Positions 27,477-37,155 of a DNA stretch of 64,000 nucleotides are shown in pieces. Position numbers and translations under genes: made by a program. Source of the stretch: Acinetobacter sp. NIPH 2699. Its GTDB lineage: Bacteria > Pseudomonadota > Gammaproteobacteria > Pseudomonadales > Moraxellaceae. The notes beneath the pieces were generated by a model. The model was given only the letters and a program-made list of their open reading frames with translations, was not told the DNA's origin and did no database searches. The stretch covers positions 124,001 to 188,000 of the forward strand of contig NZ_JAKZGL010000004.1 of assembly GCF_022549355.1 (NCBI RefSeq), written 5' to 3'. Positions within the stretch are counted from its first letter, which is position 1; each line of letters starts with the position of its first letter.

Positions 27477-28175
27477 CTATTGGCGATATTCATCAATTAA
27501 TGCGTAAATTTGCTTGATTGTAGTATTAGAGAGTTTGGTTTTTTCGCCTTTTAACATTTTTTCAAGCTGCGCGAGCGTTTGTAACAAGATCGAAGCTTGA
27601 TGCGGCCCATTTTGCAGTAAGTAATCCACAATTTGTTGGTCAAAATGGATGCCTCGACGAGTCATCACAGATTGCAACAATGCTTGTCGATCTATAAATG
27701 AACTTCCGCTCGGCACTTTGACACTCACTGCCTGAGTCAATCTTGATTGTAGGTCAGGCAGTTCCAAGCGCAATTCTATCGGGGCTGATCTGGAAGAAAA
27801 TACCAGTTGTCCATCATGATTATTCATCAAATGGAAAACAGCTTTTTGCCAATGGGGAACGCCACTGATTGCTTCAATATCATCTAATGCAACCAAATCA
27901 TAGAACTCTAATGAGGTAATTGCTTCAATCGGTGCATCTAATAATTCTAACAAAGAAACTTTGATCGCTGGACGACCTAATTCTAAATAGGAATCACAAA
28001 TTGCGGACAGTAGATGACTCTTTCCTGTACCTGCACCGCCATAAACATAAAAGCGATTGACTAAACCTGCATGTAACTGTCTCACTGCATCAACCACAGG
28101 TCCCCAACCTGGCCCCGAGAAATCACTAATCCGAGCATCTAATTGCGGTTCGATATCCAGTTGTAGTTGACGCAT
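27477..28175 (-). CDS. hda: DnaA regulatory inactivator Hda
   Basis: DnaA-like AAA+ protein of 232 residues that, with the DNA-bound clamp, stimulates ATP hydrolysis by DnaA and prevents over-initiation. It starts MRQLQLDIEPQLDARISDFSGPGW, and the N-terminal QLxLxx stretch is the expected clamp-binding motif. Walker A is YGGAGTGKSHLL, Walker B-like LVALDDIEAI, and sensor 1/box VII lie in LVFSSRSAPIELRLELPDLQSRL. It lacks the DnaA DNA-binding domain. It follows the PerM-like gene by 20 bases, a pairing seen in other gammaproteobacteria beside purM. Confidence 0.92.
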   Translation of the reverse strand: MRQLQLDIEPQLDARISDFSGPGWGPVVDAVRQLHAGLVNRFYVYGGAGTGKSHLLSAICDSYLELGRPAIKVSLLELLDAPIEAITSLEFYDLVALDDIEAISGVPHWQKAVFHLMNNHDGQLVFSSRSAPIELRLELPDLQSRLTQAVSVKVPSGSSFIDRQALLQSVMTRRGIHFDQQIVDYLLQNGPHQASILLQTLAQLEKMLKGEKTKLSNTTIKQIYALIDEYRQ

Positions 28176-28195
28176 AGATTTAATTTGTTCCCCGC

Positions 28196-29392
28196 TTACT
28201 TGGAGTCATCATTCGAGTTTGGCGTCTCTGTATCTTGAGAGTTTTTAATTTCAATATCAAGATCTACTTGATCTGTTTCTACACTGATATGCTGTGCAGT
28301 ACTTTCGACCACAACCATATGTTCAGGCAAGCCATAAAGCCGACTTTTTTCATAATTATCTCGTGCGTGTCTTAATAAAACAACAATGACTGCTGCCACA
28401 GGTAATGCAATCAGCATTCCAAGAAAACCCGCAAGTTGCGCCCCTGCCAAAACTGCGAATACAACAGCGACTGGAGATAAACCAATTTTATCACCCAATA
28501 GAAACGGTTGTAGTACGTATCCTTCCACCATTTGACCAAACAAGAATACGCCACCCACCAAAAGTAGATGCACCCAATCTAAACCAAATTGAAATAACGA
28601 TGCAATTATGGCTGCAATAATACCAACAGCAAATCCTAAATAAGGAATAATACTGGCCAAACCCGCAATCATACCAATAATTAGACCAACCTCTAAACCA
28701 ATCAGCTGTAATCCCACTGCATAAATAATCCCCAGTAACAACATAACCAAAAATTGCCCTTTCACAAAGGCGCCCAACACACTGTGGCATTCACGGATAA
28801 TGGTTAAAGTTGATGCTTCATAAGGACGTGGAATCAGACGACGGAAGCTTTGCAGCATTCTGTTCCAATCAAGTAAAAAGTAGAAAGAAATGACTGGAAT
28901 TAGGACAATAAGCCCGCCTAACTGAATAAAGTTCAAGCCAGATTGAGCGAGACGCAACGCAAATGTTTGAACACTATCAGAACTGTAATTAGTTTGAACA
29001 TATTCCATAACGACTTTAGATATTTGGTCGGTATCGAGTTCCATTGGCACCAAATCAAAAGTTTCAGAAAGCCAAGGTAAAAAGGTTGCATTAATCCAAT
29101 GAATTCCCGCAGGAATACTATCCCGCGCATACATCAATTGCTTCCAAACAAGTGGAACAAGAAACCATAATACGACCGTTAAAGTCACACCGATACCGAT
29201 AAACACAACACTGATCGCAAGCCAACGCGGCAATTTAATCTTAACTAAAACATCAACCAACGGGCTAAATAGATATGCAATAAAAAAAGCAGCGACGAAA
29301 GGAATGACAATCGGTTTGAGTAAATAAATCACCCAAATCAACAATGCTAACCCAGCGAGGATAAAGATACGGCGGAGTACCAGATCTTGCAT
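28196..29392 (-). CDS. PerM / AI-2E family transporter
   Basis: 398-residue inner-membrane protein with about eight spans in the arrangement of the AI-2E exporter/PerM family: two N-terminal spans ([41 protein letters not shown]), a third ([26 protein letters not shown]), a soluble loop, and a C-terminal block ([46 protein letters not shown]...). The C-terminal tail is acidic and Asn/Asp-rich. The transported substrate is unknown for most members. It is divergent from purM with 133 bases between starts. Confidence 0.85.
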   Translation of the reverse strand: MQDLVLRRIFILAGLALLIWVIYLLKPIVIPFVAAFFIAYLFSPLVDVLVKIKLPRWLAISVVFIGIGVTLTVVLWFLVPLVWKQLMYARDSIPAGIHWINATFLPWLSETFDLVPMELDTDQISKVVMEYVQTNYSSDSVQTFALRLAQSGLNFIQLGGLIVLIPVISFYFLLDWNRMLQSFRRLIPRPYEASTLTIIRECHSVLGAFVKGQFLVMLLLGIIYAVGLQLIGLEVGLIIGMIAGLASIIPYLGFAVGIIAAIIASLFQFGLDWVHLLLVGGVFLFGQMVEGYVLQPFLLGDKIGLSPVAVVFAVLAGAQLAGFLGMLIALPVAAVIVVLLRHARDNYEKSRLYGLPEHMVVVESTAQHISVETDQVDLDIEIKNSQDTETPNSNDDSK

Positions 29393-29494
29393 AAAATTTA
29401 ACCTTTGTTCGTGTAATCGTTATAAATGGAAAAAATTTTTAATAAAGATAGCATTTTCGAGCATAAATAACATAAGAGTTTCGTATATTCAGGT

Positions 29495-29500
29495 TATAAT
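29495..29500 (+). promoter_or_regulatory. Candidate purM -10 box
   Basis: A consensus TATAAT lies 26 bases before the purM ATG. No good -35 is visible at 16-18 bases upstream, so it is a candidate only. Confidence 0.4.
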
Positions 29501-29525
29501 CTGCCGCCAATGCGGAGACTTCATT

Positions 29526-30596
29526 ATGAGCAACTCAACCTCTACCTTAAACACAAGCTTAAGCTACAAAGATGCAGGCGTCGATATTGAAGCGGGCGAC
29601 GCATTGGTCGATCGTATCAAATCTGTCGCTAAACGCACCACTCGCCCTGAAGTCATGGGTGGTCTAGGTGGTTTTGGCGCGTTATGCAAAATTCCAAAAG
29701 GTTATGAAGAGCCTGTATTGGTTTCAGGAACAGATGGTGTTGGTACCAAATTACGTTTAGCACTGAATCTCAATCGTCACGATACGATTGGTCAAGATCT
29801 CGTTGCAATGTGCGTAAACGACTTACTCGTTTGTGGCGCTGAACCATTATTCTTCCTTGATTACTATGCAACGGGGCATTTGAATGTTGACGTTGCAGCA
29901 GATGTAGTGACTGGTATTGGTAAAGGTTGTGAACTGGCTGGTTGTGCACTGGTTGGTGGTGAAACTGCTGAAATGCCAGGAATGTATGAAGGCGAAGATT
30001 ACGATCTCGCTGGTTTTGCAGTAGGTGTCGTTGAGCACAGCAAAATTATTGATGGTACTAAAGTCAAAGCTGGTGATGTGCTTATCGGTGTTGCATCAAG
30101 TGGTGCACATTCAAACGGCTACTCATTATTGCGTAAAATCTTAGATGTGAAAAACGTTGATTTAACCCAAATCGTTGATGGTCGTCCACTTGCAGATGTC
30201 GCAATGGAACCTACACGTATCTACGTTAAACCAGTACTTGAACTTTGCAAACAAGTTAACGTTCATGCAATGGCGCATATTACAGGCGGCGGTTTACCTG
30301 GTAACTTACCTCGCGTACTTCCAAATGGCGCTCAAGCCGTGATTAATGAGTCAAGCTGGGAATGGTCTGAGTTATTCCAACTGCTAGAACGTGAAGGCAA
30401 TGTAGAACGCTTTGAAATGTATCGTACCTTTAACTGTGGCGTAGGTATGGTAATTGCAGTTGATGCGAGCGAAGCAGAAAAAACAATTGAGATCTTAAAT
30501 GCTCAAGGCGAAAAAGCTTGGGAAATTGGTCATATCCAAGAAAATGCTGAATCAGTTGAAGGTGCAGACGAAAAAATTCGCGTGATCTTTGCATAA
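29526..30596 (+). CDS. purM: Phosphoribosylformylglycinamidine cyclo-ligase (AIR synthetase)
   Basis: Fifth step of de novo purine synthesis: FGAM + ATP gives AIR + ADP + Pi. 356 residues, starting with a short Ser/Thr-rich lead then [21 protein letters not shown]. The ATP/dimer motif [42 protein letters not shown], the [11 protein letters not shown] segment and [16 protein letters not shown] are all intact. CGGAG precedes the ATG. The stop overlaps the purN start by one base. PurL, the preceding enzyme, is encoded at 5261-9091, so two separate purine loci are in the window. Confidence 0.98.
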   Translation: MSNSTSTLNTSLSYKDAGVDIEAGDALVDRIKSVAKRTTRPEVMGGLGGFGALCKIPKGYEEPVLVSGTDGVGTKLRLALNLNRHDTIGQDLVAMCVNDLLVCGAEPLFFLDYYATGHLNVDVAADVVTGIGKGCELAGCALVGGETAEMPGMYEGEDYDLAGFAVGVVEHSKIIDGTKVKAGDVLIGVASSGAHSNGYSLLRKILDVKNVDLTQIVDGRPLADVAMEPTRIYVKPVLELCKQVNVHAMAHITGGGLPGNLPRVLPNGAQAVINESSWEWSELFQLLEREGNVERFEMYRTFNCGVGMVIAVDASEAEKTIEILNAQGEKAWEIGHIQENAESVEGADEKIRVIFA

Positions 30597-31240
30597 TGAG
30601 AATTGCGGTACTTGTCTCCGGTAACGGTAGCAACCTACAAGCCCTGATTGATGCCCAAATTGGGCATCAATTTTCAGGAAAAATCATTGGTGTTCTGTCC
30701 AACAAAGTAGATGCTTATGCACTACAACGTGCGAAAGGCGCCAATATTGCAACTGCTGTCATTTCTCATAAAGACTTTCCAAACCGAGAAGGATTTGATG
30801 AAGCCATGCATCAACAACTACTTGCATGGCAGGTTGATTTGGTCATTCTTGCAGGCTTTATGCGCATTTTAACACCGAATTTTGTCAGCAAATGGCAAGG
30901 TAAGATGTTAAATATTCACCCATCTCTGCTTCCTTTTTATAAAGGAATTAACACACATCAACGTGTGTTAAACACGGGAGATCGCTTACATGGGTGTACA
31001 GTTCACTTTGTAACCGCGGAACTTGATGCTGGACAGAGCATTGCTCAATCCATTATTCAAGTCGGTTTAAATGATACAACAGAACGCTTAGCGCAACGTG
31101 TACATGAACTTGAGCATTTCATCTATCCTCAAGTCGTGCAATGGTTGTGTAATGGTCAGCTCTCTTGGGAAAACGGTCAGGCTTATTTCAATCAAAAACC
31201 TTTAAAACAGCCAATTCAATTTGCTCAGTTTTGGAACTAA
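30596..31240 (+). CDS. purN: Phosphoribosylglycinamide formyltransferase
   Basis: Transfers formyl from 10-formyltetrahydrofolate to GAR, giving FGAR. 214 residues. N-terminal VLVSGNGSNLQALIDA phosphate loop; catalytic His and Asn in MLNIHPSLLPFYKGINTHQRVL; HGCTVHFVTAELDAGQSIAQ with the catalytic Asp. One change is seen: the usual FKGLxTH reads YKGINTH, which is conservative. It is translationally coupled to purM (TAATG) and followed by a strong terminator. Confidence 0.96.
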   Translation: MRIAVLVSGNGSNLQALIDAQIGHQFSGKIIGVLSNKVDAYALQRAKGANIATAVISHKDFPNREGFDEAMHQQLLAWQVDLVILAGFMRILTPNFVSKWQGKMLNIHPSLLPFYKGINTHQRVLNTGDRLHGCTVHFVTAELDAGQSIAQSIIQVGLNDTTERLAQRVHELEHFIYPQVVQWLCNGQLSWENGQAYFNQKPLKQPIQFAQFWN

Positions 31241-31270
31241 AAAAACACATCTTCGGATGTGTTTTTTTAT
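31240..31270 (+). terminator. purMN terminator
   Basis: AAAAAACACATC (31240-31251) with GATGTGTTTTTT (31256-31267) closed by a TTCG tetraloop, then more T. The A-run also lets it act on the convergent hydrolase gene. Confidence 0.93.
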
Positions 31271-31298
31271 CTTTGCTCGATTTAACGTAGCCTCATAA

Positions 31299-32087
31299 TT
31301 AAATCAAACTTTTAATCTTTTCTACAGTTTCCAATGGATGCTCCAATGGGAACATATGCCCACCTTCAAGCACAGAAAAAGGAATCCCTAATTTCTTTTT
31401 AGCCACTTGTGGGAATTTTTCTTTTAAGAATACGCTGTCACTGCCAACCACCAAGTGCACAGGAACAGGAGGTTTTGGCATAGGCAACCACCACATCGAT
31501 GGTGTGGTTCTAAACAATGCCACTTCATCCGCTTTTGGAATCGTTAAAGTTACTCCACCCCGCTGAGGATCAGTGCTTAATGCGTGATCAATATAGGCTT
31601 GGAAGCAATCAGCATTAAAGTGTTGATAGAACCCTCTCGAACCTAACAACTCTGCCGCTTGCTCACGCGACTCCCAATGATCACGGCGACGTACAGACAA
31701 GCCCGCTGGTGTAATCCGATCCACCAATTTAGGCTTAAAGATTTTGGCAAGATGAAAAACGAAAGAAGCCTTACCAATAATTAATGGTGGATCCAGCATA
31801 ATCACTTGTGAAAATAACTCTGGACGACGGTAAGCAGCCATCAAGGTCAGGACTGAACCTAAAGAATGCCCTAAACCAATCACTTTTCGACCTTGAGCCT
31901 GTTGCACAATGCTATCAATCACTTGATCAACCAAATGTGTCCAACCATGCGTGATTGGATAGCGCTTATCTGTTCCAATTTCAGCGACATAAATAATGTC
32001 GTATTGATCTTTCAATTGATCAAACAGCTTTTGATAAACTTTAGATGGAACACCATTGGCATGGGCAAAATGAATAATAGGTTTCAT
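31299..32087 (-). CDS. Alpha/beta hydrolase
   Basis: 262-residue cytoplasmic alpha/beta-hydrolase fold protein. Nucleophile elbow GLGHSLGS (Ser), oxyanion region near IIHFAHANGVPSKVYQKLF, catalytic His in LEGGHMFPLEHP, and an acid likely in VGSDSVFLKE. The lid region (about residues 110-180) is basic. The substrate is unknown; esterase or lipase-like activity is the family expectation. It is a single gene, convergent with purN. Confidence 0.85.
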   Translation of the reverse strand: MKPIIHFAHANGVPSKVYQKLFDQLKDQYDIIYVAEIGTDKRYPITHGWTHLVDQVIDSIVQQAQGRKVIGLGHSLGSVLTLMAAYRRPELFSQVIMLDPPLIIGKASFVFHLAKIFKPKLVDRITPAGLSVRRRDHWESREQAAELLGSRGFYQHFNADCFQAYIDHALSTDPQRGGVTLTIPKADEVALFRTTPSMWWLPMPKPPVPVHLVVGSDSVFLKEKFPQVAKKKLGIPFSVLEGGHMFPLEHPLETVEKIKSLI

Positions 32088-32183
32088 GTCAGTCTTTTAA
32101 GTTTAATAATCGATAAATTATCTTCCTCTCAAACCATATCGTAATACAAGAAGAAGAACTGAGGAGTAATTTTTATAAAATTT

Positions 32184-32207
32184 AGGGCTGTAAATCATTA
32201 CAGCCCT
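32184..32207 (-). terminator. Terminator after S49 peptidase gene
   Basis: AGGGCTGTAA (32184-32193) pairs perfectly with TTACAGCCCT (32198-32207), 4-base loop; the minus-strand exit is A/T-rich (AAATTTTATAAAAATT) and not a clean T-run. Confidence 0.65.
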
Positions 32208-32232
32208 GAATTTAAAGATGTTCTATAGATTG

Positions 32233-33270
32233 TTATTGTATTTTTGCGTTTTGGCTGGTTTGTAATTGATCTGCAAGTGAACTACTGATTCCCTCACCGA
32301 TCTTCGCGCCCATACGTCCTAAAATAGACTCAAAAGGGTTACGCTGAACCGTGTAATCAACTTTTTGCTCTACTTTAAGATCACGCATCAGTGTGGTTAA
32401 ACTACCACTACGATCTGCCACACCCAAAGTGATTGCTTGTTCGCCCGTCCAGAATAAGCCCGAGAAAATAGCAGGATCATTTGATTTCAAACGCTTACCA
32501 CGCCCTTCTTTTACGGCATTGATAAAGTGTCCATGGACATTATCCAGCACAGATTGCACATGTTGTTTTTGTGCAGGATCAAGCGGCTTGGTCATACTCA
32601 GAATATCTTTATTACTACCCGAAGTTAGCGTACGGTCTTCGATTCCCAGTTTTTGGGTCAAACCACTCAAACCGTAATTTGGCATAATTACGCCAATCGA
32701 ACCAACCAAACTTGATGGGTTAACAATAATTTCATCCGCAGCAGAGGCAATATAATAAGCACCTGAAGCCCCCATATCCCCAATGACCGCATAGACTTTC
32801 TTATCAGGATGTTGCTTTTTCAAGTAACGAATTTCCTGCCAAATTTCATCTGACTGTACTGGTGAACCACCTGGAGAGTTGATATTCAAAGCAACAGCTT
32901 TACTACCACTCGCCTCAAATGCACGCTTAAGCGCCTTATTGGTATCATCACTATTCACTGTAGATGAACCACTAGAGGAGTCAATCGTACCGATGATATC
33001 GACAACAGCCAAATGATCACTACTGATATTGGTGGTTGATTTTGTTGTGGAGGTGGTACAACTCTTACTCATTGCAATCAAGACAATTAGCAAATAAGCG
33101 AAGCCTAAACATTTAAAGAATATACTCCAACGGCGACTACGGCGTTGTTCTTCGACAGAGGCCAAAACAGCTTTTTCTAAAATCTGCCATTCTTTACCTG
33201 TCACATTGTTACTATTTGGAGAATTACTATTTGTAGATTCGTTTTGTGGTTTTGGTGGCCAATCGGACAT
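32233..33270 (-). CDS. S49 family signal peptide peptidase (SppA-like, short form)
   Basis: 345-residue membrane serine peptidase that degrades cleaved signal peptides or membrane protein fragments. It has a disordered Asn/Ser-rich N terminus, one span (WSIFFKCLGFAYLLIVLIAMS), then the S49 core: LNINSPGGSPVQSDEIWQEI, GDMGASGAYYIASAADEIIVNPSSLVGSIGVIM with the nucleophile Ser in GASGAYY, and the catalytic-Lys region further on. The length is that of a single-domain SppA/SohB form, not the duplicated E. coli SppA. The ATG at 33270 has GGAG five bases upstream; an in-frame TTG at 33285 is less likely. Confidence 0.9.
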   Translation of the reverse strand: MSDWPPKPQNESTNSNSPNSNNVTGKEWQILEKAVLASVEEQRRSRRWSIFFKCLGFAYLLIVLIAMSKSCTTSTTKSTTNISSDHLAVVDIIGTIDSSSGSSTVNSDDTNKALKRAFEASGSKAVALNINSPGGSPVQSDEIWQEIRYLKKQHPDKKVYAVIGDMGASGAYYIASAADEIIVNPSSLVGSIGVIMPNYGLSGLTQKLGIEDRTLTSGSNKDILSMTKPLDPAQKQHVQSVLDNVHGHFINAVKEGRGKRLKSNDPAIFSGLFWTGEQAITLGVADRSGSLTTLMRDLKVEQKVDYTVQRNPFESILGRMGAKIGEGISSSLADQLQTSQNAKIQ

Positions 33271-33370
33271 AAGACTCCAATCCAATAATTTTAAAGTGAC
33301 TTTATTATATACGCTGATTTACACAAAACTGTTTAATTAACTTGTTTTAACTTATAATTATTTTTACAGT

Positions 33371-33650
33371 GGGTCTGTTAATATATTCAAATATGCATTG
33401 CGTTATCGGCTAAAACGACTCAAACAAGGCTTGAAACGTAGGCAATGGCGATCCCCTTGTCAAGTTTCATAACAAAGTTTGGGGAGGTTTTAGCCATAAC
33501 CCTTCGGGACAGGGATATTTTTTCCCGCTACAGCGTTATCTTGCGAAACAGTGTTTCTCATCATTTAGAATGACTAAATTTCGCAAAACATGCCTTGTAT
33601 CGTTAAAAAATACCCTCTGTCGCAAGCATCTGTGAAACGTTAACAGCCCC
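33371..33650. mobile_element. MITE-like non-autonomous element with imperfect terminal inverted repeats
   Basis: 280 bases with no gene. The ends are inverted repeats: the left (33371-33402) begins GGGTCTGTTAA and ends ATGCATTGCG; the right (33621-33650) read on the minus strand begins GGGGCTGTTAA and ends ATGCTTGCG, about three quarters identical over 30-32 bases. Nested palindromes fill the interior: GTTATCGGCTAAAAC (33402-33416) with GTTTTAGCCATAAC (33487-33500, one base missing), and TTGCGAAA (33541-33548) with TTTCGCAA (33579-33586) enclosing ATTTAG/CTAAAT. No clear target-site duplication is visible. It could alternatively be a structured RNA gene. Confidence 0.6.
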
Positions 33651-33685
33651 TATACTTTATCTTGTAATTTTTGAATCTGTGATAC

Positions 33686-34642
33686 ATGACTCACCCCAAA
33701 TCATCCCATTCTCGTTATCATTTGCTCAAGCTGATTAGTCGCCAACCGATTCAATTAGGGCGTTTTTTTGCACGCTTGGTGGCGATGTTGGTCAATACAT
33801 TCCAACTCTCTAAGATCTCAAAAATCATACAACTGAACTTACAAATCGCGTTTCCTGAGCTACCAAACTCAGAAAGACAACAGCTCACCAAGCAAGCCAT
33901 TCGGAATGAGATCACCTCTTACTTTGAATTTATCAGTATTTGGGGAGCATCTAATTCTAAAAATATTCAGCGTATTCACAACATACATGGTGAACATTAT
34001 TTTCATGAGGCTTTGGCAGAAAAAAAAGGGCTGGTTTTAGTCATACCCCACTTTGGCACATGGGAAGTGATGAATTCTTGGTTATCAAAATACACTCAGA
34101 TGACGATTTTATATAAGCCCGTCAAAAATCCTGATGCGGATCGTTTCGTGCGAGATGCACGAAGTCGTGAACAAGCCAACCTTGTGCCGACTGATGAAAG
34201 TGGCGTTCGACAAGTCTTTAAAGCATTAAAACAAGGCGGCACAACCGCCATTTTGCCTGATCACACCCCTGATCATGGGGGGGAAATGGTCGATTATTTT
34301 GGTATTCCCTTAGCCTCAAGTAGCCTGAGTGCCAAACTCATTCAGAAAACCAAAGCCAAAGCACTATTCATTTATGCGATGCGTAATGATCAAGATGGTT
34401 TTGATATGTATGTTGAACCCATCAACCCTCAAATTTATGAAGGCACTGCGAAAGACGGCACGCTGATCATTCATCAAACTTTAGAGCAATTGATTCGAAA
34501 ATATCCAACACATTATCATTGGAGCTATAAGCGTTTTAGTGCCAATAAAGCCTTGAAAAAAATATACGATATTGATGAGACGGAAGCTTTAACACGAGTC
34601 GCTGAAGTTCGATTGCAGACACAGCAGCAACAAAATACTTAG
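33686..34642 (+). CDS. Lipid A biosynthesis lauroyl/myristoyl acyltransferase (LpxL/HtrB family)
   Basis: 318-residue inner-membrane-associated acyltransferase that adds a secondary acyl chain to lipid A (or a related lysophospholipid). Family motifs: the His-Glu catalytic pair in VIPHFGTWEVMN, the acyl/phosphate-binding ILYKPVKNPDADRFVRDARSREQANLVPTDESGVRQVFKALKQGGTTAILPDHTPDHGGEMVDYFGIPLASSSLSAKL, and the late YPTHYHWSYKRF. The N-terminal hydrophobic segment of LpxL is short here. The promoter must lie within or at the edge of the MITE-like element, which ends 35 bases before the ATG. Its end is one base from the comEC stop. Confidence 0.88.
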   Translation: MTHPKSSHSRYHLLKLISRQPIQLGRFFARLVAMLVNTFQLSKISKIIQLNLQIAFPELPNSERQQLTKQAIRNEITSYFEFISIWGASNSKNIQRIHNIHGEHYFHEALAEKKGLVLVIPHFGTWEVMNSWLSKYTQMTILYKPVKNPDADRFVRDARSREQANLVPTDESGVRQVFKALKQGGTTAILPDHTPDHGGEMVDYFGIPLASSSLSAKLIQKTKAKALFIYAMRNDQDGFDMYVEPINPQIYEGTAKDGTLIIHQTLEQLIRKYPTHYHWSYKRFSANKALKKIYDIDETEALTRVAEVRLQTQQQQNT

Positions 34643-34643
34643 G

Positions 34644-37070
34644 CTATTTTCTCTCCAACCATTTCAGTTGTTGGCGTTGCTGTTTGAGTTCTACATTTCC
34701 ATTGTCAAAAATAAAACTGAGCGTTCCAGCATGTGCAGTATTAAGCAATGGAATATTTAAAGCTTGTAAACGCTTTTGCACCTCCTGACTCGGATGACCA
34801 TAACGATTATTCAAACCTGCTGAAGCAATTACCAGTTTGGGTTGAATGGTCGCTAAAAAATCATAGGCTGAACTATGTTTACTGCCATGATGACCAAGCA
34901 CCAAAACATCCACTTTTAAATCTGGATATTGTTGTAAGAGTTTATATTCAGTTTCCCAACCCGCATCCCCCATAATCAGAAAATTTTGATAAGGCTGCGC
35001 GTGAAGAAACTGCACATAGACCACACAGGAATATTCATTTTTCTGGTACTTCGCATAGACTAACTCCTCAGCATGAGGAGATAAAATCTCAATTTTCAGA
35101 TTCGGATATGACCAAACCTGACCACGATGACATAAAGAAAAGTTCTCTTTAAAAGGAATCTTATCCCCTCGTTCATTCGCCTGAACCAAACCTATGGGAA
35201 AAGCCTTTTGAATTGAAGTAAATGCACCACTATGATCCTGATCAAGATGTGACAGAATCACTTGATCAAGTCGGCGTATGCCCTGTTGCCGTAAAAATGG
35301 AATAATCACGCGCTCGCCGAGACTAAATTTAGTTTCATCATAAGAACCACCCGTATCCACCATTAGAGTATGTTGCGGATGCTGTAAAACAATCGCTTGC
35401 CCCTGTCCGACATCCAATATATTCAACACCGTTGGTTGAACGCTCACCCCAAGTAATATTGGCAAGAAACATAAAAATCCCCAAACTTTTGGAATTGTTC
35501 CTCTTGGTAAAAATAATAAGAAAAGACCAAAGATCAAACTTACGATTGCCCATGGGGTATAACTGACACCATATAGCTCTGGGGAAATATGCTGCAAAGC
35601 ATTCAATATCGACATAAATAGAGACAGAATCAAATCATTCAAGTGAAATAATAATTGTCCAAATATTGGAATGATCAGCCAAATACAAGCAGCGATAATA
35701 TCTAAAGGCACAATAATGCCACTCAACAATGGGATGGCGATCAAATTACTCAGTGGCGCTAGCCATGACACTTGTTGAAAGAAAATTAACACCAAAGGTA
35801 ATAACGCAACAAAGATTTTCCATTGTGATTCAATTAAAACTTTAGCAGCCATGCGCAATTGCTGTGCCCGAGTAAGGACTTGGTCTTTCGGGAATTGCAC
35901 AATGGTTTGATAAATCCTGAGCAGAATAAAACAAGCACCATAAGACAGCCAAAACGCAGCCGATAGAATACTAAAAGGGTCATAAATCAATAATGAACTG
36001 GCACTGTAAACCAATATCGCAAAGGGTTGAATCGCTTGCCTGAGTAGAATAAAGCTACTCGCAATCGTCACTGTTAATAGTGTCCTCATGGCTGGTATTT
36101 CAAAACCAACGAAAGCCACATACAGTAAAACACTCGATACAAAGGGCAATAACAGCAACACCTGTCGAGGTTGTTTGAGGTATATCCTTGGACAATAACG
36201 CTGCACTACTTTCTGTAATAGCCAAGTCAACATCAAAGCAAAAATCAAAACATGCGGCCCTGAAATCGCCAATAAATGGGAAATTCCCAGTTGTTGAAAC
36301 TGTTGTTTTAATGCATTCGACAAAAGACTTTCATCACCAGTCAATAAAGCCAAGAGCAAACCTTTGTGCTGTAAGTTCGAAGCTTGTAACATCTGCCGAA
36401 ATGCTAAACGTTTCATTTCCACATTGAGTAAGAATTTAGCTCGAATACCTTGTTGTTGCTTAAGGTGTTGTTGGTAGCCTAAACCGTAAATTTCATCATT
36501 ATTTAATAACAGAATGTGCTTCACTGAAAAAGCTGACATCACATTTTGTTGTAAGAACCATTTTTCTTGATCGAATGCCCCTGCAACAGCATAACTATGT
36601 GCAGGTCTAATTTCGCCATATACACGATAATAGTGCCCAAGTTTCAGCTCTGGCTCAGCGTTGGATAGATCTTTATTTTTCTTCAAATAAAATAACCAAT
36701 CAACTGGCTGAGGATGTCGATTGAGTACTTCAGCAATTTGCTTCTGCCCATCATCACTTAGTTCATCAATCTTTTTAATATAAACAATCGCCTCAAATGA
36801 CTGTTTTTCAAGTTCTCTAAACTTAAGTCGCTGTTCCAAAGCGGAATCAGCAAAATAGCAACCGGCACAAAATAATGCCCACGTCGCACTGATTAATACC
36901 AAAGCTTTGTACAGTGGACGATGAAAATAGAGGTGTTTTTTATAGAAAACTAGACTCAAAAAGCTAAGCGCGACAAGGCACCAAATCCACCATGTCGCAG
37001 TAATAAAAGGGAACGTTTTCCCCATGACTGCAATGCCAGCAATCCACCCCAATAAAATAATTTTTAACAT
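34644..37070 (-). CDS. comEC: DNA internalization channel protein ComEC/Rec2
   Basis: Inner-membrane channel for single-stranded DNA in natural transformation, about 808 residues. N-terminal spans, an OB-like periplasmic part (about residues 60-190), the Competence core (LLLALLTGDESLLSNALKQQFQQLGISHLLAISGPHVLIFALMLTWLL), several more spans, and a C-terminal metallo-beta-lactamase-like domain with HLDQDHSGAF and VLVLGHHGSKHSSAYDFL. All parts are intact, consistent with competence, a common Acinetobacter trait. The ATG at 37070 is chosen over a TTG at 37073. Convergent with the acyltransferase gene, one base apart. Confidence 0.94.
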   Translation of the reverse strand: MLKIILLGWIAGIAVMGKTFPFITATWWIWCLVALSFLSLVFYKKHLYFHRPLYKALVLISATWALFCAGCYFADSALEQRLKFRELEKQSFEAIVYIKKIDELSDDGQKQIAEVLNRHPQPVDWLFYLKKNKDLSNAEPELKLGHYYRVYGEIRPAHSYAVAGAFDQEKWFLQQNVMSAFSVKHILLLNNDEIYGLGYQQHLKQQQGIRAKFLLNVEMKRLAFRQMLQASNLQHKGLLLALLTGDESLLSNALKQQFQQLGISHLLAISGPHVLIFALMLTWLLQKVVQRYCPRIYLKQPRQVLLLLPFVSSVLLYVAFVGFEIPAMRTLLTVTIASSFILLRQAIQPFAILVYSASSLLIYDPFSILSAAFWLSYGACFILLRIYQTIVQFPKDQVLTRAQQLRMAAKVLIESQWKIFVALLPLVLIFFQQVSWLAPLSNLIAIPLLSGIIVPLDIIAACIWLIIPIFGQLLFHLNDLILSLFMSILNALQHISPELYGVSYTPWAIVSLIFGLFLLFLPRGTIPKVWGFLCFLPILLGVSVQPTVLNILDVGQGQAIVLQHPQHTLMVDTGGSYDETKFSLGERVIIPFLRQQGIRRLDQVILSHLDQDHSGAFTSIQKAFPIGLVQANERGDKIPFKENFSLCHRGQVWSYPNLKIEILSPHAEELVYAKYQKNEYSCVVYVQFLHAQPYQNFLIMGDAGWETEYKLLQQYPDLKVDVLVLGHHGSKHSSAYDFLATIQPKLVIASAGLNNRYGHPSQEVQKRLQALNIPLLNTAHAGTLSFIFDNGNVELKQQRQQLKWLERK

Positions 37071-37109
37071 CAATTTTTAATTAAGTTTTTGATTTTTCTA
37101 GAGGCAAAA

Positions 37110-37134
37110 TTAAAGCCCTTTTTCAGGGCTTTAA
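37110..37134 (-). terminator. lolD terminator
   Basis: TTAAAGCCCT (37110-37119) with AGGGCTTTAA (37125-37134), 5-base loop; the minus-strand T-run after it is short (TTTTG). Confidence 0.65.
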
Positions 37135-37155
37135 CAAGAGATTTAATAAAATAAT

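Noticed and set aside
33371..33650. tmRNA, 6S RNA or RNase P RNA in the structured region before the acyltransferase gene
   Set aside because: None of the conserved cores of those RNAs was recognised; terminal inverted repeats favour a mobile element.
34748..34975. 75-residue plus-strand frame inside comEC
   Set aside because: Opposite to a clearly coding metallo-beta-lactamase domain of ComEC; composition of a shadow frame.
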